A program made the translations under genes and the position numbers. The notes beneath the pieces were generated by a model. That model worked only from the letters and a program-made list of their open reading frames with translations. It was not told where the DNA came from and did not search any database. Shown here piece after piece: positions 1 to 10,915 of a stretch of 64,000 nt of DNA. How positions within the stretch are numbered: position 1 is the stretch's first letter; each line of letters begins with the position of its first letter. The stretch covers positions 1-64,000 of the forward strand of contig JAMOSG010000003.1 of the NCBI GenBank assembly GCA_027063225.1. The letters are read 5' to 3'. The DNA is from Helicobacteraceae bacterium (GTDB taxonomy: Bacteria > Campylobacterota > Campylobacteria > Campylobacterales > Sulfurimonadaceae).

Positions 1-1414
1 AGAAAAATCAATAGAAGACAATCCGCTCTTTGATACAAAAAAGGCTCAAAAAAAATTAAGAAGTTTTGTAGAGAAAAATCCATCTACCATAGCTACAAAA
101 GTTGATATTATGTTAGAGCATTTTATGGGCAATGTAGTGAAAAAGAAAAAGCTCAAAGGTAAAGCCAAAGGTATGGTTGTAACTTCTAATATTGAAACAG
201 CAATAGTTTATCATCAGGCTATCGTTAAAAAGCTAGAGGGACTTGGAAATCCTTTTAAAGTAATTATTGCATTTTCAGGGAAAAAAGAAATAAAAGGTAT
301 TGAATATACAGAAGATAGTATCAATAATTTTGCATCTAAAGACATTTCAGAAAAATTTGACAATGATGAATACAGATTGCTTGTGGTTGCAAACAAATTT
401 CTTACAGGATTTGACCAACCAAAACTGTGTGCTATGTATGTGGATAAAAAATTACAAGGAGTATTAGCAGTTCAAGCTCTATCAAGACTTAATCGTTCAG
501 CTCCAAAATATGGTAAAAAAACAGAAGATCTCTTTATCCTTGACTTTTACAATAAAGTCGAGGATATTAAAGCCTCTTTTGACCCATTTTATACCTCTAC
601 AACTCTAAGTGAAGCCACAGATATAAATGTATTACATGAGCTTAAAAGCACACTTGATGATATAGGTATTTATGAACAAAGTGAAGTAGATGAGTTTTTT
701 GAAAACTATTTTAAAGGGGTGGATGCAAGTAAACTCTCACCTATTATAGACAAAGCAGCCAATAGATTTAATAGTGAACTTGAACTCGATGACGATGAAA
801 AACCAGATTATAAAATCAAAGCTAAACAGTTTGTGAAAATATATGGACAGATGAGTTCTATTATGCCTTATGAAATTATTGGCTGGGAAAAGCTATTTTG
901 GTTTTTGAAATTTTTAATCCCAAAACTTATTATAAAAGACCCTGACAAAGATAAGCTTGATGAACTACTAAACTCTGTTGATTTGTCTACTTATGGCTTA
1001 GAGAGAGTAGAACTTAGTGCAAATATAGGACTTGATGAAAGTGGAGCAGAACTTGAACCTCAAAATCCGAATCCTAGAGGATCTCATGGTGGAGATGAAG
1101 AAAAAGATCTACTGGATACTATCATTGAAAATTTTAATGAAAAATGGTTTCATGGATGGGAGGCTACACCGCAAGAGCAAAGAGTTAAGTTTATACATCT
1201 AATGGATAAAGTGAAAACTCACAATGATTATAAATCAAAGTATGAAGATAACAAAGACCAGTACACGAGAAGATTAGCCCTTGAAAAAATGGTAGCTGAA
1301 ATTATGAATGCTGAGAGAAGAAAAGAGTTAGAGCTTTATAAACTATTTGCAGGAGATGAAGCGTTTAGAGCAGGTATGTTAGATAGTTTTGAGAGAGCTT
1401 TGAGTGTAAGCTAA
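1..1414 (+). CDS. hsdR: Type I restriction enzyme R subunit (HsdR), C-terminal part; 5' end outside the window
   Basis: Frame is open upstream of the listed ATG to the window edge (EKSIEDNPLFDTKKAQKKLRSFVEKNP...). Helicase motifs such as LLVVANKFLTGFDQPKLCAMYVDKKLQGVLAVQALSRLNR are typical of HsdR. Confidence 0.85.
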   Translation, partial: EKSIEDNPLFDTKKAQKKLRSFVEKNPSTIATKVDIMLEHFMGNVVKKKKLKGKAKGMVVTSNIETAIVYHQAIVKKLEGLGNPFKVIIAFSGKKEIKGIEYTEDSINNFASKDISEKFDNDEYRLLVVANKFLTGFDQPKLCAMYVDKKLQGVLAVQALSRLNRSAPKYGKKTEDLFILDFYNKVEDIKASFDPFYTSTTLSEATDINVLHELKSTLDDIGIYEQSEVDEFFENYFKGVDASKLSPIIDKAANRFNSELELDDDEKPDYKIKAKQFVKIYGQMSSIMPYEIIGWEKLFWFLKFLIPKLIIKDPDKDKLDELLNSVDLSTYGLERVELSANIGLDESGAELEPQNPNPRGSHGGDEEKDLLDTIIENFNEKWFHGWEATPQEQRVKFIHLMDKVKTHNDYKSKYEDNKDQYTRRLALEKMVAEIMNAERRKELELYKLFAGDEAFRAGMLDSFERALSVS

Positions 1415-1548
1415 AAGTAATTTGATGTATGAAAATTGTAAAATAGCTCGATAATGGTTTGAGATTCAAAAATGATTATTTTGCAATCTTTTTCAAAAAT
1501 AAGCAGATTTGATACCATTTGTTGTAAAAAAATGTTGTAAAACTTTAA

Positions 1549-1566
1549 AGCCCTTAACTAAGGGCT
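1549..1566 (-). terminator. Hairpin agccctta-ac-taagggct overlapping the 3' end of the DUF445 gene; putative terminator
   Basis: Perfect 8-bp inverted repeat read directly; T-rich sequence follows on the minus strand. Confidence 0.45.
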
Positions 1567-2266
1567 AAACTAGAAAAGAACTTAATAATCCAATAAGTCC
1601 ACCAAAAACACCACCCCAAACAACAAGCCATCCAAGGTGTTCTTTTATAAGGTTTTGCACCATCTCTTTAACCATTTGAGGTGTAAGTTGGTTTAGGCGG
1701 TTATCTACAATAGTTTCAATTGATGCAATCATATCGTCACTTAAAGAGGAGTTCTGTAAATGATTTTGGAGTGTTTGTTCAAATGCTTCAGAGGAAACTA
1801 TGCCAACAATCGCTTTTTTCATTTTTTGCTCAAAAGGTTCACGTAGATTCTCTAAAGCACTCTCTCCACCAAACATATTTAACATTCCACCAAAAGAGGA
1901 TTCCATAACAGTTTTGCTTAGTGCATCAAATGCAGGGGAGAAATTTGTTTGTTCTATAATAGGCACAAGATTAATTTTCTTTTCTTCATTTGCAAAAAAG
2001 TTTTCTAACTGCTCTTTAGAGAAAAATTCACGCATAATCAGCTCTTTTATAGCACTTTTAAAAGATTCAAATTTGTTTGGGATAATTCCAGAACCGTATA
2101 AAAAGGGGACTTTTTCAAAAAGCATATGGATTGCAAGTTGATTTGTTACAGCTCCAGAGAGTGCAAAAAGCCCTCCATATAAAAGCTCTTTTTGTAGTGG
2201 TGGCACTACAAAAGAGAGCCCAACAAGTGAAGTAGCAACACCATTTGTTATAAAACTTTTATTCAT
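1565..2266 (-). CDS. DUF445-type membrane protein
   Basis: MNKSFITNGVATSLVGLSFVVPPLQKELLYGGLFALSGAVTNQLAIHMLFEKVPFLYGSGIIP matches DUF445 style; start moved from the 2455 ORF start to the ATG at 2266, because the longer ORF overlaps the divergent gene. Confidence 0.7.
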   Translation of the reverse strand: MNKSFITNGVATSLVGLSFVVPPLQKELLYGGLFALSGAVTNQLAIHMLFEKVPFLYGSGIIPNKFESFKSAIKELIMREFFSKEQLENFFANEEKKINLVPIIEQTNFSPAFDALSKTVMESSFGGMLNMFGGESALENLREPFEQKMKKAIVGIVSSEAFEQTLQNHLQNSSLSDDMIASIETIVDNRLNQLTPQMVKEMVQNLIKEHLGWLVVWGGVFGGLIGLLSSFLV

Positions 2267-2346
2267 TTTAATAACTTCTCCTTTTTTTAAAGCAAAATTA
2301 TACAAAAATGATATTATTATACAAATAAAAAGAGAAGGTAAATAGA

Positions 2347-2826
2347 ATGATAGAAAATATTCACACACTTTTAGCAGAAGCAAAAGTGCAAGAGATAACA
2401 ACTCTTTTAGATGATGAGTTACAAAAAAGAAACGAATCTCCAATTTGGAAAACAAAAGTTGTACCTTTTAGTGAAGCAGTTTTAAGTGTTTTAGTGCAAC
2501 TTCGTGAGCAAGATTTGCTTTTTGATCCACAAGGGGACTACAAAGAGGATTTAACGCTAGATCTTTTTTATGAATGGATGGACTTTGTAAGTTTAAAAAT
2601 GCTTGCTTTTACACTTCAAAAATCAAATGAAGCAAAAGAGCTTCTAAGAACAAATGTTGATGCACAAAAAGCGAAAAATTATCAAGAGGTAGATCTAACA
2701 AAACTCGCTTCTTATTTAGCAAAAAATTCAGTAAATTTAGAGAGAGAAAATTTAGATTTTCCAATAGCAGTTTACAACCTTCATCAAGGTGTTTTAAGTG
2801 TTATTAAAAGTTTAATAGAGAAGTAA
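2347..2826 (+). CDS. Conserved hypothetical protein
   Basis: 159-aa ORF, RBS-like gagaaggt upstream of the ATG, between annotated genes. Confidence 0.65.
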   Translation: MIENIHTLLAEAKVQEITTLLDDELQKRNESPIWKTKVVPFSEAVLSVLVQLREQDLLFDPQGDYKEDLTLDLFYEWMDFVSLKMLAFTLQKSNEAKELLRTNVDAQKAKNYQEVDLTKLASYLAKNSVNLERENLDFPIAVYNLHQGVLSVIKSLIEK

Positions 2827-2928
2827 ATACAAAATACCCCATAAGAGAAAGACCACTAAGCCAATAAAGGCAAAGATTATGGTCATTCTCAAAGAGAGAT
2901 AAAAAAGAAATTTTAAAAAGTTTTTCAC

Positions 2929-3321
2929 TTATTTATATTTCACAATTGGGAGGTGTTTAGATTTAGCATACATCATACCACCTTTAAGGTTAATAACTTC
3001 ATAACCAAAATCTTTCGATAAAAATTCAGAAACCATTCCTGTTCTACTTCCCGTTCTACAAATAATGGCAAAAGGTTTTGAGGTATCTACTTTAGCATTA
3101 AGTTCTTTTATAAATTTTTGTACATCATATCCACCACGTTCATCGAAAAACATAATAGGAATAGCTCTTTTTAAAAGACCAGTTTGAACCCATTCTCCAG
3201 GTGTGCGAATATCTACAATTGGTGTTGTAGAATTAATAATTTGCATAGATGGGGATTGATTTATCACTTTTGCTTGTAGTGAACCTAGTAACATTAAACA
3301 CAAAAAAATGATTTTTTTCAT
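2929..3321 (-). CDS. Exported rhodanese-like domain protein
   Basis: Active-site loop ICRTGSRTGMVSEFL; signal-peptide-like MKKIIFLCLMLLGSLQA; start placed at the ATG at 3321. Confidence 0.8.
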   Translation of the reverse strand: MKKIIFLCLMLLGSLQAKVINQSPSMQIINSTTPIVDIRTPGEWVQTGLLKRAIPIMFFDERGGYDVQKFIKELNAKVDTSKPFAIICRTGSRTGMVSEFLSKDFGYEVINLKGGMMYAKSKHLPIVKYK

Positions 3322-3370
3322 ATAACAACTCCAAAAAAATTGTATAATTATACAAAAACTAGGGTAAATA

Positions 3371-3730
3371 GTGTCAAAGAAGATAGAAAACACAAATAGA
3401 CTTCGTTATGTAAGGGCTTTAGAGCGATTTTTAAAAAGTATTGTTGGGTATTTAGCCTTAAGTCAAGAGATAGAGCGTGAAAAGTTTAACAAGAAAGTGG
3501 CAAATGCACAAAAGCTTCTTTTGCGTGCACCTGTTGCACCTCTTTATAAAGGGGATTTACAAGATCTTGAAAAACTTGTACAACGTATTGTTTTACTTAG
3601 CGAAAGTGATGAAACTATAGAGGATATTAAAGAGGAAATTCTCTATAGTGCTAACCAACTTGAAAAAACAAAAAATGCAAGACGTTATAAAAAACAAAAA
3701 CATAGTAAAATAGATTTAGAGGAGTGGTAG
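3371..3730 (+). CDS. Hypothetical protein upstream of frdC (GTG start)
   Basis: 119-aa ORF whose stop overlaps the frdC start. Confidence 0.65.
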   Translation: MSKKIENTNRLRYVRALERFLKSIVGYLALSQEIEREKFNKKVANAQKLLLRAPVAPLYKGDLQDLEKLVQRIVLLSESDETIEDIKEEILYSANQLEKTKNARRYKKQKHSKIDLEEW

Positions 3731-4440
3731 AGTTGAGGTTTGATAAAAAAGAGGCATATTTAGATTTGCTCCAAAGTGGTACGGGAATTTTTCTTGCACT
3801 TTTTATTATGGGGCATTTGGTTTTTGAGGCATCTATACTTATCTCTAATGAGATGATGTATAAAGTAACATTAATGTTTGAGGGATTTTACCTTTTTGGT
3901 GAGCGTCACGCATGGATAATCTCTGTTTTAGCAGGGATTGTTTTAGTAGTATTTATAACGCATGCTCTTATAGCACTTCGCCGTTTTCCAGCAGATTATA
4001 AACGTTATAAAATTATAAAACACCATACAAAAAGTTTTGCTCATGAAGATACAACACTATGGAGTGTACAAGTTGCAACAGGGTTTATGATGTTTTTTTT
4101 AGGTAGTGTACATTTAGTAATGATGATAAGCACTCCCGATAAAATAGGACCATTTTTAAGCTCATATAGAGTTGTCCATGAGTATATGTGGGTGGTTTAC
4201 TTTTTACTTCTTTTAAGTGTTGTTACACACGCTTTTATTGGGCTTTATAGAGTGATGTTAAAATGGGGTATTTTTGAGAGTGATGACCCTAAAACCTACA
4301 GAAAGCTTTTAAAAAGTGCTATGAGAGGTTTTATTGTGCTTTACCTTTTTTTAGGCTTAGCATCTTTAGCAAAATATAGCTATATTGGAATGACTCACAA
4401 CTATGAAAAAACAAAAATCTACAAAGAGGTAACTCAATGA
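3724..4440 (+). CDS. frdC: Fumarate reductase cytochrome b subunit
   Basis: Multi-TM protein with conserved His ([40 protein letters not shown]), directly upstream of frdA and frdB. Confidence 0.93.
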   Translation: MVELRFDKKEAYLDLLQSGTGIFLALFIMGHLVFEASILISNEMMYKVTLMFEGFYLFGERHAWIISVLAGIVLVVFITHALIALRRFPADYKRYKIIKHHTKSFAHEDTTLWSVQVATGFMMFFLGSVHLVMMISTPDKIGPFLSSYRVVHEYMWVVYFLLLLSVVTHAFIGLYRVMLKWGIFESDDPKTYRKLLKSAMRGFIVLYLFLGLASLAKYSYIGMTHNYEKTKIYKEVTQ

Positions 4441-6425
4441 AAATAATCTATAGTGATGCACTTGTAGTTGGTGGAGGTTTAGCTGGACTTAGAGTTGCAA
4501 CAGGTGTAAAAGAGCGTGGACATAATGTTATAGTCCTTACCCTTGTTCCACCAAAAAGAAGTCACTCAGCCGCTGCTCAAGGTGGTATGCAAGCCTCTTT
4601 AGGAAATTGTGTAATGGGTGAGGGTGATAATGAAGATGTTCACTTTTTAGATACCATAAAAGGGAGTGACTGGGGGGCTGATCAAAAAGTTGCTCGTATG
4701 TTTACACACTGTGCTCCAAAGGCTATTCGTGAACTTGCTTATTGGGGCGTGCCATGGACTCGTGTAAGGGCGGGGGAACATAGTGCTGTTATTAACGCAA
4801 AACGTGTTACATTAACAGAAAAACAAGAGGCTCATGGTTACATTACTGCACGTGATTTTGGTGGTACAAAAAAATGGAGAACTTGTTACACTTCAGATGG
4901 AACAGGACACTCTATGCTTTATGCAATGGATAATAAAGCACAAGAGGATAAAATAGAAGTACACGAAAGATTAGAAGCAATAGCACTTATTCATGAAAAT
5001 AATCGTTGTTATGGTGTTGTTGCAAGAAACCTTATGAATGGGGAGTTAGTAGCCTATGTTGCAAAAGCAACAACAATTGCAACAGGTGGTTATGGAAGAA
5101 TCTACAGTGTTTCAACCAACGCAATTATTTGTGAAGGGATAGGGCAAGCAATAGCACTTGAGAGTGGTGTTGCAACACTTGGAAATATGGAAGCAATCCA
5201 GTTTCATCCAACTGCGATTGTTCCAGCTGGTATTTTAGTAACTGAAGGGTGTCGTGGAGATGGTGGTGTGCTTCGTGATGTAGATGGATACCGTTTTATG
5301 CCAGATTATGAACCAGAAAAAAAAGAGCTTGCTTCACGTGATGTAGTAAGTAGGCGTATGACAGAGCATATGAGAAAAGGAAAAGGGGTTAAAAGCCCTT
5401 ATGGAGATCATGTGTGGCTTGATATTACGATTTTAGGTAAAGAGCATATTGAAAAAAATTTACGTGAAGTAAAAGAGATATGTGAAAACTTTTTAGGGAT
5501 AGATCCTGTAAAAGAGTGGATTCCAGTTCGCCCAACACAACACTACTCTATGGGTGGAATTCGTACAAAATATACAGGTGAATCTCAAACTATGCAAGGG
5601 CTTTATAGTGCTGGAGAAGCTGCTTGTTGGGATCTACATGGTTTTAACCGTCTTGGTGGTAACTCTGTAAGTGAAACAGTAGTTTCTGGTATGCTTGTTG
5701 CGGAGTATATAAGTGATTTTTTAGACTCTAAAGAGAGTGCAATAGATATCAATACAAAAACAATTGAATCGTTTGTTCAAAAAGAGCATCAAAAATTAGA
5801 GGAACTTCTTGGTAAAGATGAAGGGGAAGATGCTTATGAGCTTCGTGAGCGTATGGAAGAGATAATGATGCAAAAAGTTGGTATTTTTAGAAATGGCGTG
5901 GAGCTCCAAGAAGCAGTAGATGAGCTTCAAGAGCTTCTAAAACGCTCTAAAAATATTGCAGTTAAACGCTCAAAAAGTCGTGGTGCAAATCCAGCTCTTG
6001 AAAATGCCTACAGAACGCAAAAAATGCTTAAAATCGCAGTATGTGTTGCATATGGGGCTTTTCTTAGAACTGAAAGTAGAGGAGCACATTCACGTGAAGA
6101 TTTTCCAAAGCGTGATGATGCAAACTGGCTGAAGCGTACAATTGTAAGATGGGATGATGAAAATGCAACACTTCCAGAGGTGAGTTATGAAGATATAGAT
6201 ATTGCCTCTATGGAGCTTCCTCCTGGCTTTAGAGGATATGGAAAAGATTTAACTTCACACCATAAAGATACTCAAAAAAGGGTAGAGGAAGTTGAAAAAA
6301 TCAAGCAAGAGTTAGAGCAAAAAGGTGCAAATAGATTTGAAATTCAAGAGGCACTTATGCCATTTAAAGAGGATCTTCCAAAAAAATACAGGGGCTTTAA
6401 TGAGCGTTTAGGAGGGATAGAATGA
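4437..6425 (+). CDS. frdA: Fumarate reductase flavoprotein subunit
   Basis: FAD motif [58 protein letters not shown]. Confidence 0.97.
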   Translation: MKIIYSDALVVGGGLAGLRVATGVKERGHNVIVLTLVPPKRSHSAAAQGGMQASLGNCVMGEGDNEDVHFLDTIKGSDWGADQKVARMFTHCAPKAIRELAYWGVPWTRVRAGEHSAVINAKRVTLTEKQEAHGYITARDFGGTKKWRTCYTSDGTGHSMLYAMDNKAQEDKIEVHERLEAIALIHENNRCYGVVARNLMNGELVAYVAKATTIATGGYGRIYSVSTNAIICEGIGQAIALESGVATLGNMEAIQFHPTAIVPAGILVTEGCRGDGGVLRDVDGYRFMPDYEPEKKELASRDVVSRRMTEHMRKGKGVKSPYGDHVWLDITILGKEHIEKNLREVKEICENFLGIDPVKEWIPVRPTQHYSMGGIRTKYTGESQTMQGLYSAGEAACWDLHGFNRLGGNSVSETVVSGMLVAEYISDFLDSKESAIDINTKTIESFVQKEHQKLEELLGKDEGEDAYELRERMEEIMMQKVGIFRNGVELQEAVDELQELLKRSKNIAVKRSKSRGANPALENAYRTQKMLKIAVCVAYGAFLRTESRGAHSREDFPKRDDANWLKRTIVRWDDENATLPEVSYEDIDIASMELPPGFRGYGKDLTSHHKDTQKRVEEVEKIKQELEQKGANRFEIQEALMPFKEDLPKKYRGFNERLGGIE

Positions 6426-7156
6426 ATAGAGAGTTAACAATAGATATTTTACGTTATGATCCAAATCAACCAGAGATAAAACCATATATAGCATCATATA
6501 AAATTCAAGAACAAGTTGGAATGACACTTTTTGTAGCACTTAATGAGATACGTAAACATCACGATAGTTCATTGAAATTTGATTTTGTATGTCGTGCTGG
6601 AATTTGTGGAAGTTGTTCGATGCTTGTAAATGGAAAACCCTCTTTAGCGTGTAAAACATTAACGCAAAAGTTAGACTCCCATATTCGTCTTGCTCCATTA
6701 CCTGTTTTTGAACTTATTGGAGATTTGTCTGTTTTTACAGGGAATTGGATGAGAGGCTTAAATGAGCGTTTAGAGAGTTGGATTCATCACAAAGAGGAGG
6801 AGCTAGAGGTAGATAAACTTGAAAAACCGATGGATCCTGATGTTGCAGATGATGTTTATGAGCTAGATAGATGTATAGAGTGTGGATGTTGTGTAGCTGG
6901 GTGTGGAACATTGCAGATGAATGAAAACTTTGTAGGAGCAGTAGGATTAAATAAAATTGCACGTTACCAGCTTGACCCACGTGATAAGCGTGATGAAAAA
7001 GAGTATTATGAGTTAGTAGGTAATGAAGATGGGGTATTTGGATGTATGACTTTACTTGGTTGTGAAGATGTTTGTTCTAAAAATTTACCTTTACAGAGTA
7101 AAATAGCATATTTAAGAAGAGTGATGGCAAAAACAGCTCTTAAAAAGAAGGATTAA
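6422..7156 (+). CDS. frdB: Fumarate reductase iron-sulfur subunit
   Basis: [15 protein letters not shown] ferredoxin motif and [11 protein letters not shown]. Confidence 0.97.
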   Translation: MNRELTIDILRYDPNQPEIKPYIASYKIQEQVGMTLFVALNEIRKHHDSSLKFDFVCRAGICGSCSMLVNGKPSLACKTLTQKLDSHIRLAPLPVFELIGDLSVFTGNWMRGLNERLESWIHHKEEELEVDKLEKPMDPDVADDVYELDRCIECGCCVAGCGTLQMNENFVGAVGLNKIARYQLDPRDKRDEKEYYELVGNEDGVFGCMTLLGCEDVCSKNLPLQSKIAYLRRVMAKTALKKKD

Positions 7157-7160
7157 AAAT

Positions 7161-8516
7161 ATGGGTATAGCAGAAACTGAGTTAAAAAAATTTGAGTATA
7201 GTACATGTGATGAAAATAAACTTTTTTACCAAGCAATGGAGGAGGTTATATACTCTATTGCTCCACTTTTGGAATCAGATAGTCGTTATGAAGAGTATTC
7301 AATTTTAGAGCGTCTTGTCGTACCAGATAGAGTAGTAAAGTTTAAAGTAACATGGTTAGATGATAACAATAAAATCCAAGTAAATACAGGTTATAGAGTA
7401 CAGTTTAACAATGCACTTGGGCCATATAAAGGGGGACTTCGTTTCCATCCAACTGTAAATGAAGGGGTGTTGAAATTTTTAGGATTTGAGCAAATCTTTA
7501 AAAACTCACTCACAGGACTTCCAATAGGTGGAGCAAAAGGGGGAAGTGACTTTAACCCTAAAGGGAAAAGTGATTTTGAGATTATGAAATTTTGTTCAGC
7601 ATTTATGACAGAATTACATAAATATATAGGACCACGTGTTGATGTTCCAGCAGGTGATATTGGTGTAGGTGCACGTGAAATTGGATACCTCTTTGGTGAG
7701 TATAAAAAAATCACGTCAAGTTATGAAGGTGTTTTAACTGGAAAACCTTTTATGTTTGGTGGTTCACTTATGCGTCCAGAAGCTACAGGGTATGGAGCGG
7801 TTTATTTTACGCAAACAATGTTGGAGATGGAAGGTAAAGAGGAACTTGCTGGTAAAGTTTGTACAGTAAGTGGTGCTGGAAATGTTGCACTTCATGCTAT
7901 TGAAAAACTACAACAAATTGGTGCTATGGTTGTAACTTGTAGTGATTCAAAAGGGACAATTTACGATAGTAGAGGGGTAGATTTAGAGCTTTTAAAAGAG
8001 CTTAAAATGGTGCGTCGTACATCTTTAGAGGAGTATATTCAAGTGCATTCAGATGCAAAATATATTCCGCTAGAGGAGTACCCAGAGGGTGGTCATGCAG
8101 TTTGGGATATTCCTTGTTATGCAGCATTTCCTTGTGCAACACAAAATGAGTTAACAGAAGTAGATGCTCAAAATCTAATTGCAAATGGGTGTGTAAGTGT
8201 AACTGAGGGAGCAAATATGCCATCAACTCCTGAAGCTATAGATTTGCTTCAATCGCATGGTGTTTGTTTTGCTCCTGCAAAGGCTGCAAATGCTGGTGGT
8301 GTAGCTGTGAGTGAGTTTGAGATGAGTCAGAATGCTTCTATGAGTAAATGGAGTTTTGAGAAAGTAGATGAAAAGCTTAAAACTACAATGCAACAAATTT
8401 GTAAACGTGTAGCTTTAACTGCAAAAGATTATGGAGTGGAAGGAAACTACGTGCATGGTGCAAATATTGCAGGATTTAAACGTGTTGCAGATGCGATGAT
8501 TGCAGAGGGTATTTAA
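7161..8516 (+). CDS. gdhA: Glutamate dehydrogenase (NADP-type)
   Basis: GPYKGGLRFHPTVNEGVLKFLGFEQIFKNSLTGLPIGGAKGGSDF. Confidence 0.96.
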   Translation: MGIAETELKKFEYSTCDENKLFYQAMEEVIYSIAPLLESDSRYEEYSILERLVVPDRVVKFKVTWLDDNNKIQVNTGYRVQFNNALGPYKGGLRFHPTVNEGVLKFLGFEQIFKNSLTGLPIGGAKGGSDFNPKGKSDFEIMKFCSAFMTELHKYIGPRVDVPAGDIGVGAREIGYLFGEYKKITSSYEGVLTGKPFMFGGSLMRPEATGYGAVYFTQTMLEMEGKEELAGKVCTVSGAGNVALHAIEKLQQIGAMVVTCSDSKGTIYDSRGVDLELLKELKMVRRTSLEEYIQVHSDAKYIPLEEYPEGGHAVWDIPCYAAFPCATQNELTEVDAQNLIANGCVSVTEGANMPSTPEAIDLLQSHGVCFAPAKAANAGGVAVSEFEMSQNASMSKWSFEKVDEKLKTTMQQICKRVALTAKDYGVEGNYVHGANIAGFKRVADAMIAEGI

Positions 8517-8519
8517 GTT

Positions 8520-10340
8520 TTGTTACGTGCTTTTGTTTTTTTATTTGTCTTTAAAATAGCACTTTTTGCAAATGGGGCTTTTGCTCCATTTATACAGCAA
8601 CAACTTCAATATATTTATGCTCTTAATGAAAATAATATCACTCAAGAGAAAATAAATACCATTTTACAAAAGCAAAAAGAGAGCTATACTCAAGAGCTTA
8701 ATTTTCTTATGAGTCATAAAAGAGATTTTATAGAAAATACTCCTGTTTATGACCAAGAGATTTATGCACTTAAAAAGATTTTACAAATTAATAAAAAAGC
8801 GGGATATAAATATGCTGTATTGCGTGATGAGGTAAAATTAAAATCTTATAAACTTTTAGCAAATCAAAATATTATGATTCGTAATATTTTAATTTCACTT
8901 GATTACACAACAAAAGAGAACTTTAGTAATGAACTCACTAAGTATGTTGTACAAAACCAACAAGAAAATGAAAAACTCCTCAAAGAAGATTATACAAAGT
9001 ATCTTTCTTTAAAAATTCCATCTAAAATTTTTAAAGATGCTCAAAAAAATATTAGAGAGTTTTACGCACTTGTAGAGCTTAATCAAGATATTGTAAGTAA
9101 TCTTTATTTGATGGAAAAAAAGATTTATGCACTCAATAAATACTCAAAATATCATCTTATAGGTTTTGTTGTCAAACTTAATAGTTATGATATTGTAAAG
9201 TTTGCAGATAGATATTTAAATGAGTTTGGATTAAGTGTTGTTAAAATTGTAGTTGCTTTTTTCTTTGTTGTTTTTGTTTACTTTTTTAGAAAAGTTTTTT
9301 ATATTTTTGTAACCTCTTTAAGTGAAAAATTTACATTAACACAACACTACTCTTCTAAAATTATAGAGGTTGCAACAGTACCTTTTAATAGTGTTTTTAT
9401 TGCTATTTCTCTAAATGGAATTGTCTATATTTTTAACGATTTTGCAACACCCGAGCTTCTAAGAAACCTTTTTAATATTGTGTATGCATTTTTGGTAACA
9501 CTAACACTATATAGAATACTAAATACTATAGCAGAGTTAAAAATTGCAGAGATAGACAATAAACAAAAAAAGATTAAAAGTGAAGTTATTAATATTGGTA
9601 TAAAAGTTATTAACTCCCTTGTTTGGATTATTGGCTTTTTGGTGGTTTTATATTTTGCTGGAGTAGATTTAACAGCAGTGCTTTCAGGTTTAGGAATAGG
9701 TGGTTTTGCAGTTGCACTTGCTGCAAAAGATTCTTTAGCAAACTTTTTTGGGACACTCTCTATTTTACTTAGTGATATCTTTTCTCAAGGGGATTGGATA
9801 GTAGTTGATGGTAATGAGGGAATTGTTATTGAGATAGGGCTTCGTGTAACTACTATTAGAACATTTGATAACGCTTTTATTGCAATTCCAAATGCAGTTT
9901 TAGCGACTAAAGATGTAAAAAACTGGAATAAACGTATTTTAGGAAGACGTATAAAATTTTACGTAGGATTAAAATATGATTCTAAACCAGACAATATTTT
10001 AAAAGCTATAGATGAGATTCGCACAATGTTAGAAAAACACACTTCAATAGCTTCTAAAAATACACGTTATGATTATAAGAAGAAAAGTGCAAAACTTGTA
10101 GCAAAAGATGATCTTTTTGGAATTAAAAAAACACTTATGGTTTATTTAGATAATTTTGGAGATTCAAGTTTAAATATTTTAGTTTACTGTTTTACTAAAA
10201 CAACTGATTGGGAGGAGTATTTAGCTGTAAAAGAGGATGTTATGATTCAGATTATGAATATTTTAGAAAAACATCATTTAGAGATAGCTTTTCCTTCACT
10301 TTCACTGTACCATGAAAATCAACCAAAGGAACTTTTATGA
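8520..10340 (+). CDS. MscS-family mechanosensitive ion channel (TTG start)
   Basis: AGVDLTAVLSGLGIGGFAVALAAKDSLANFFGTLSILLSDIFSQGDWIVV is the MscS pore/beta domain signature. Confidence 0.92.
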   Translation: MLRAFVFLFVFKIALFANGAFAPFIQQQLQYIYALNENNITQEKINTILQKQKESYTQELNFLMSHKRDFIENTPVYDQEIYALKKILQINKKAGYKYAVLRDEVKLKSYKLLANQNIMIRNILISLDYTTKENFSNELTKYVVQNQQENEKLLKEDYTKYLSLKIPSKIFKDAQKNIREFYALVELNQDIVSNLYLMEKKIYALNKYSKYHLIGFVVKLNSYDIVKFADRYLNEFGLSVVKIVVAFFFVVFVYFFRKVFYIFVTSLSEKFTLTQHYSSKIIEVATVPFNSVFIAISLNGIVYIFNDFATPELLRNLFNIVYAFLVTLTLYRILNTIAELKIAEIDNKQKKIKSEVINIGIKVINSLVWIIGFLVVLYFAGVDLTAVLSGLGIGGFAVALAAKDSLANFFGTLSILLSDIFSQGDWIVVDGNEGIVIEIGLRVTTIRTFDNAFIAIPNAVLATKDVKNWNKRILGRRIKFYVGLKYDSKPDNILKAIDEIRTMLEKHTSIASKNTRYDYKKKSAKLVAKDDLFGIKKTLMVYLDNFGDSSLNILVYCFTKTTDWEEYLAVKEDVMIQIMNILEKHHLEIAFPSLSLYHENQPKELL

Positions 10341-10840
10341 AAGATATACTTTATGCACCGTGGCGAGATGATTATGTAAAACAAGAGAAAATAGAGGGGT
10401 GTGTTTTTTGCCATATAAGCTCACATAAGCAAGATGATGAAAAATTACATGTACTCTACAGAGATGAATACTGTTTTGTGGTGATGAACCGCTACCCATA
10501 CACTCCAGGGCATTTTATGATAATTCCACATCACCATACAGACTCATTAGAAGATTTAGACCCACAAGTTTGGTTACATATGAGTGCTTTAGCACAAAAG
10601 GGTGTAAAGCTTTTAAAAGAGGGGTTTGGAGCACATGGAGTAAATTTAGGGATGAACTTAGGTGATGCAGGGGGAGCAGGGATAGCACAGCATATCCACT
10701 TGCATTTAGTTCCACGTTGGTTTGGCGATACTAACTTTATGACAAGTGTAGCTTCTACAAGAGTACACTCAAGTGATTTAGAGAAAATTTATAAGAAAAT
10801 TAAAGAGTTAATTCCACACTATTTTCAACTACAACACTAA
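10337..10840 (+). CDS. HIT-family nucleotide hydrolase/transferase
   Basis: HIT motif QHIHLHLVPRW; CVFCHI zinc-site start. Confidence 0.92.
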   Translation: MKDILYAPWRDDYVKQEKIEGCVFCHISSHKQDDEKLHVLYRDEYCFVVMNRYPYTPGHFMIIPHHHTDSLEDLDPQVWLHMSALAQKGVKLLKEGFGAHGVNLGMNLGDAGGAGIAQHIHLHLVPRWFGDTNFMTSVASTRVHSSDLEKIYKKIKELIPHYFQLQH

Positions 10841-10915
10841 ACCTAGTTATTAGGTCTAATTTGATAAAATAGAAATTATAAAAGTTTTAAGTAATAATAT
10901 AAAGGTTTAATAAGA

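Noticed and set aside
1-1414. Complete defence island at the left edge
   Set aside because: Only the 3' end of hsdR is in the window; the genes that follow are ordinary. Any island would lie upstream and cannot be assessed.
1800-2141. Plus-strand 113-aa ORF opposite the DUF445 gene
   Set aside because: Fully antisense to a supported coding region and lacking domain signals.
2267-2455. N-terminal extension of the DUF445 ORF
   Set aside because: Would overlap the divergent gene at 2347; the ATG at 2266 starts the recognisable domain.
10840-10862. Short hairpin accta-gttat-taggt after the HIT gene as terminator
   Set aside because: Stem of only 5 bp and no T-run; too weak to call.
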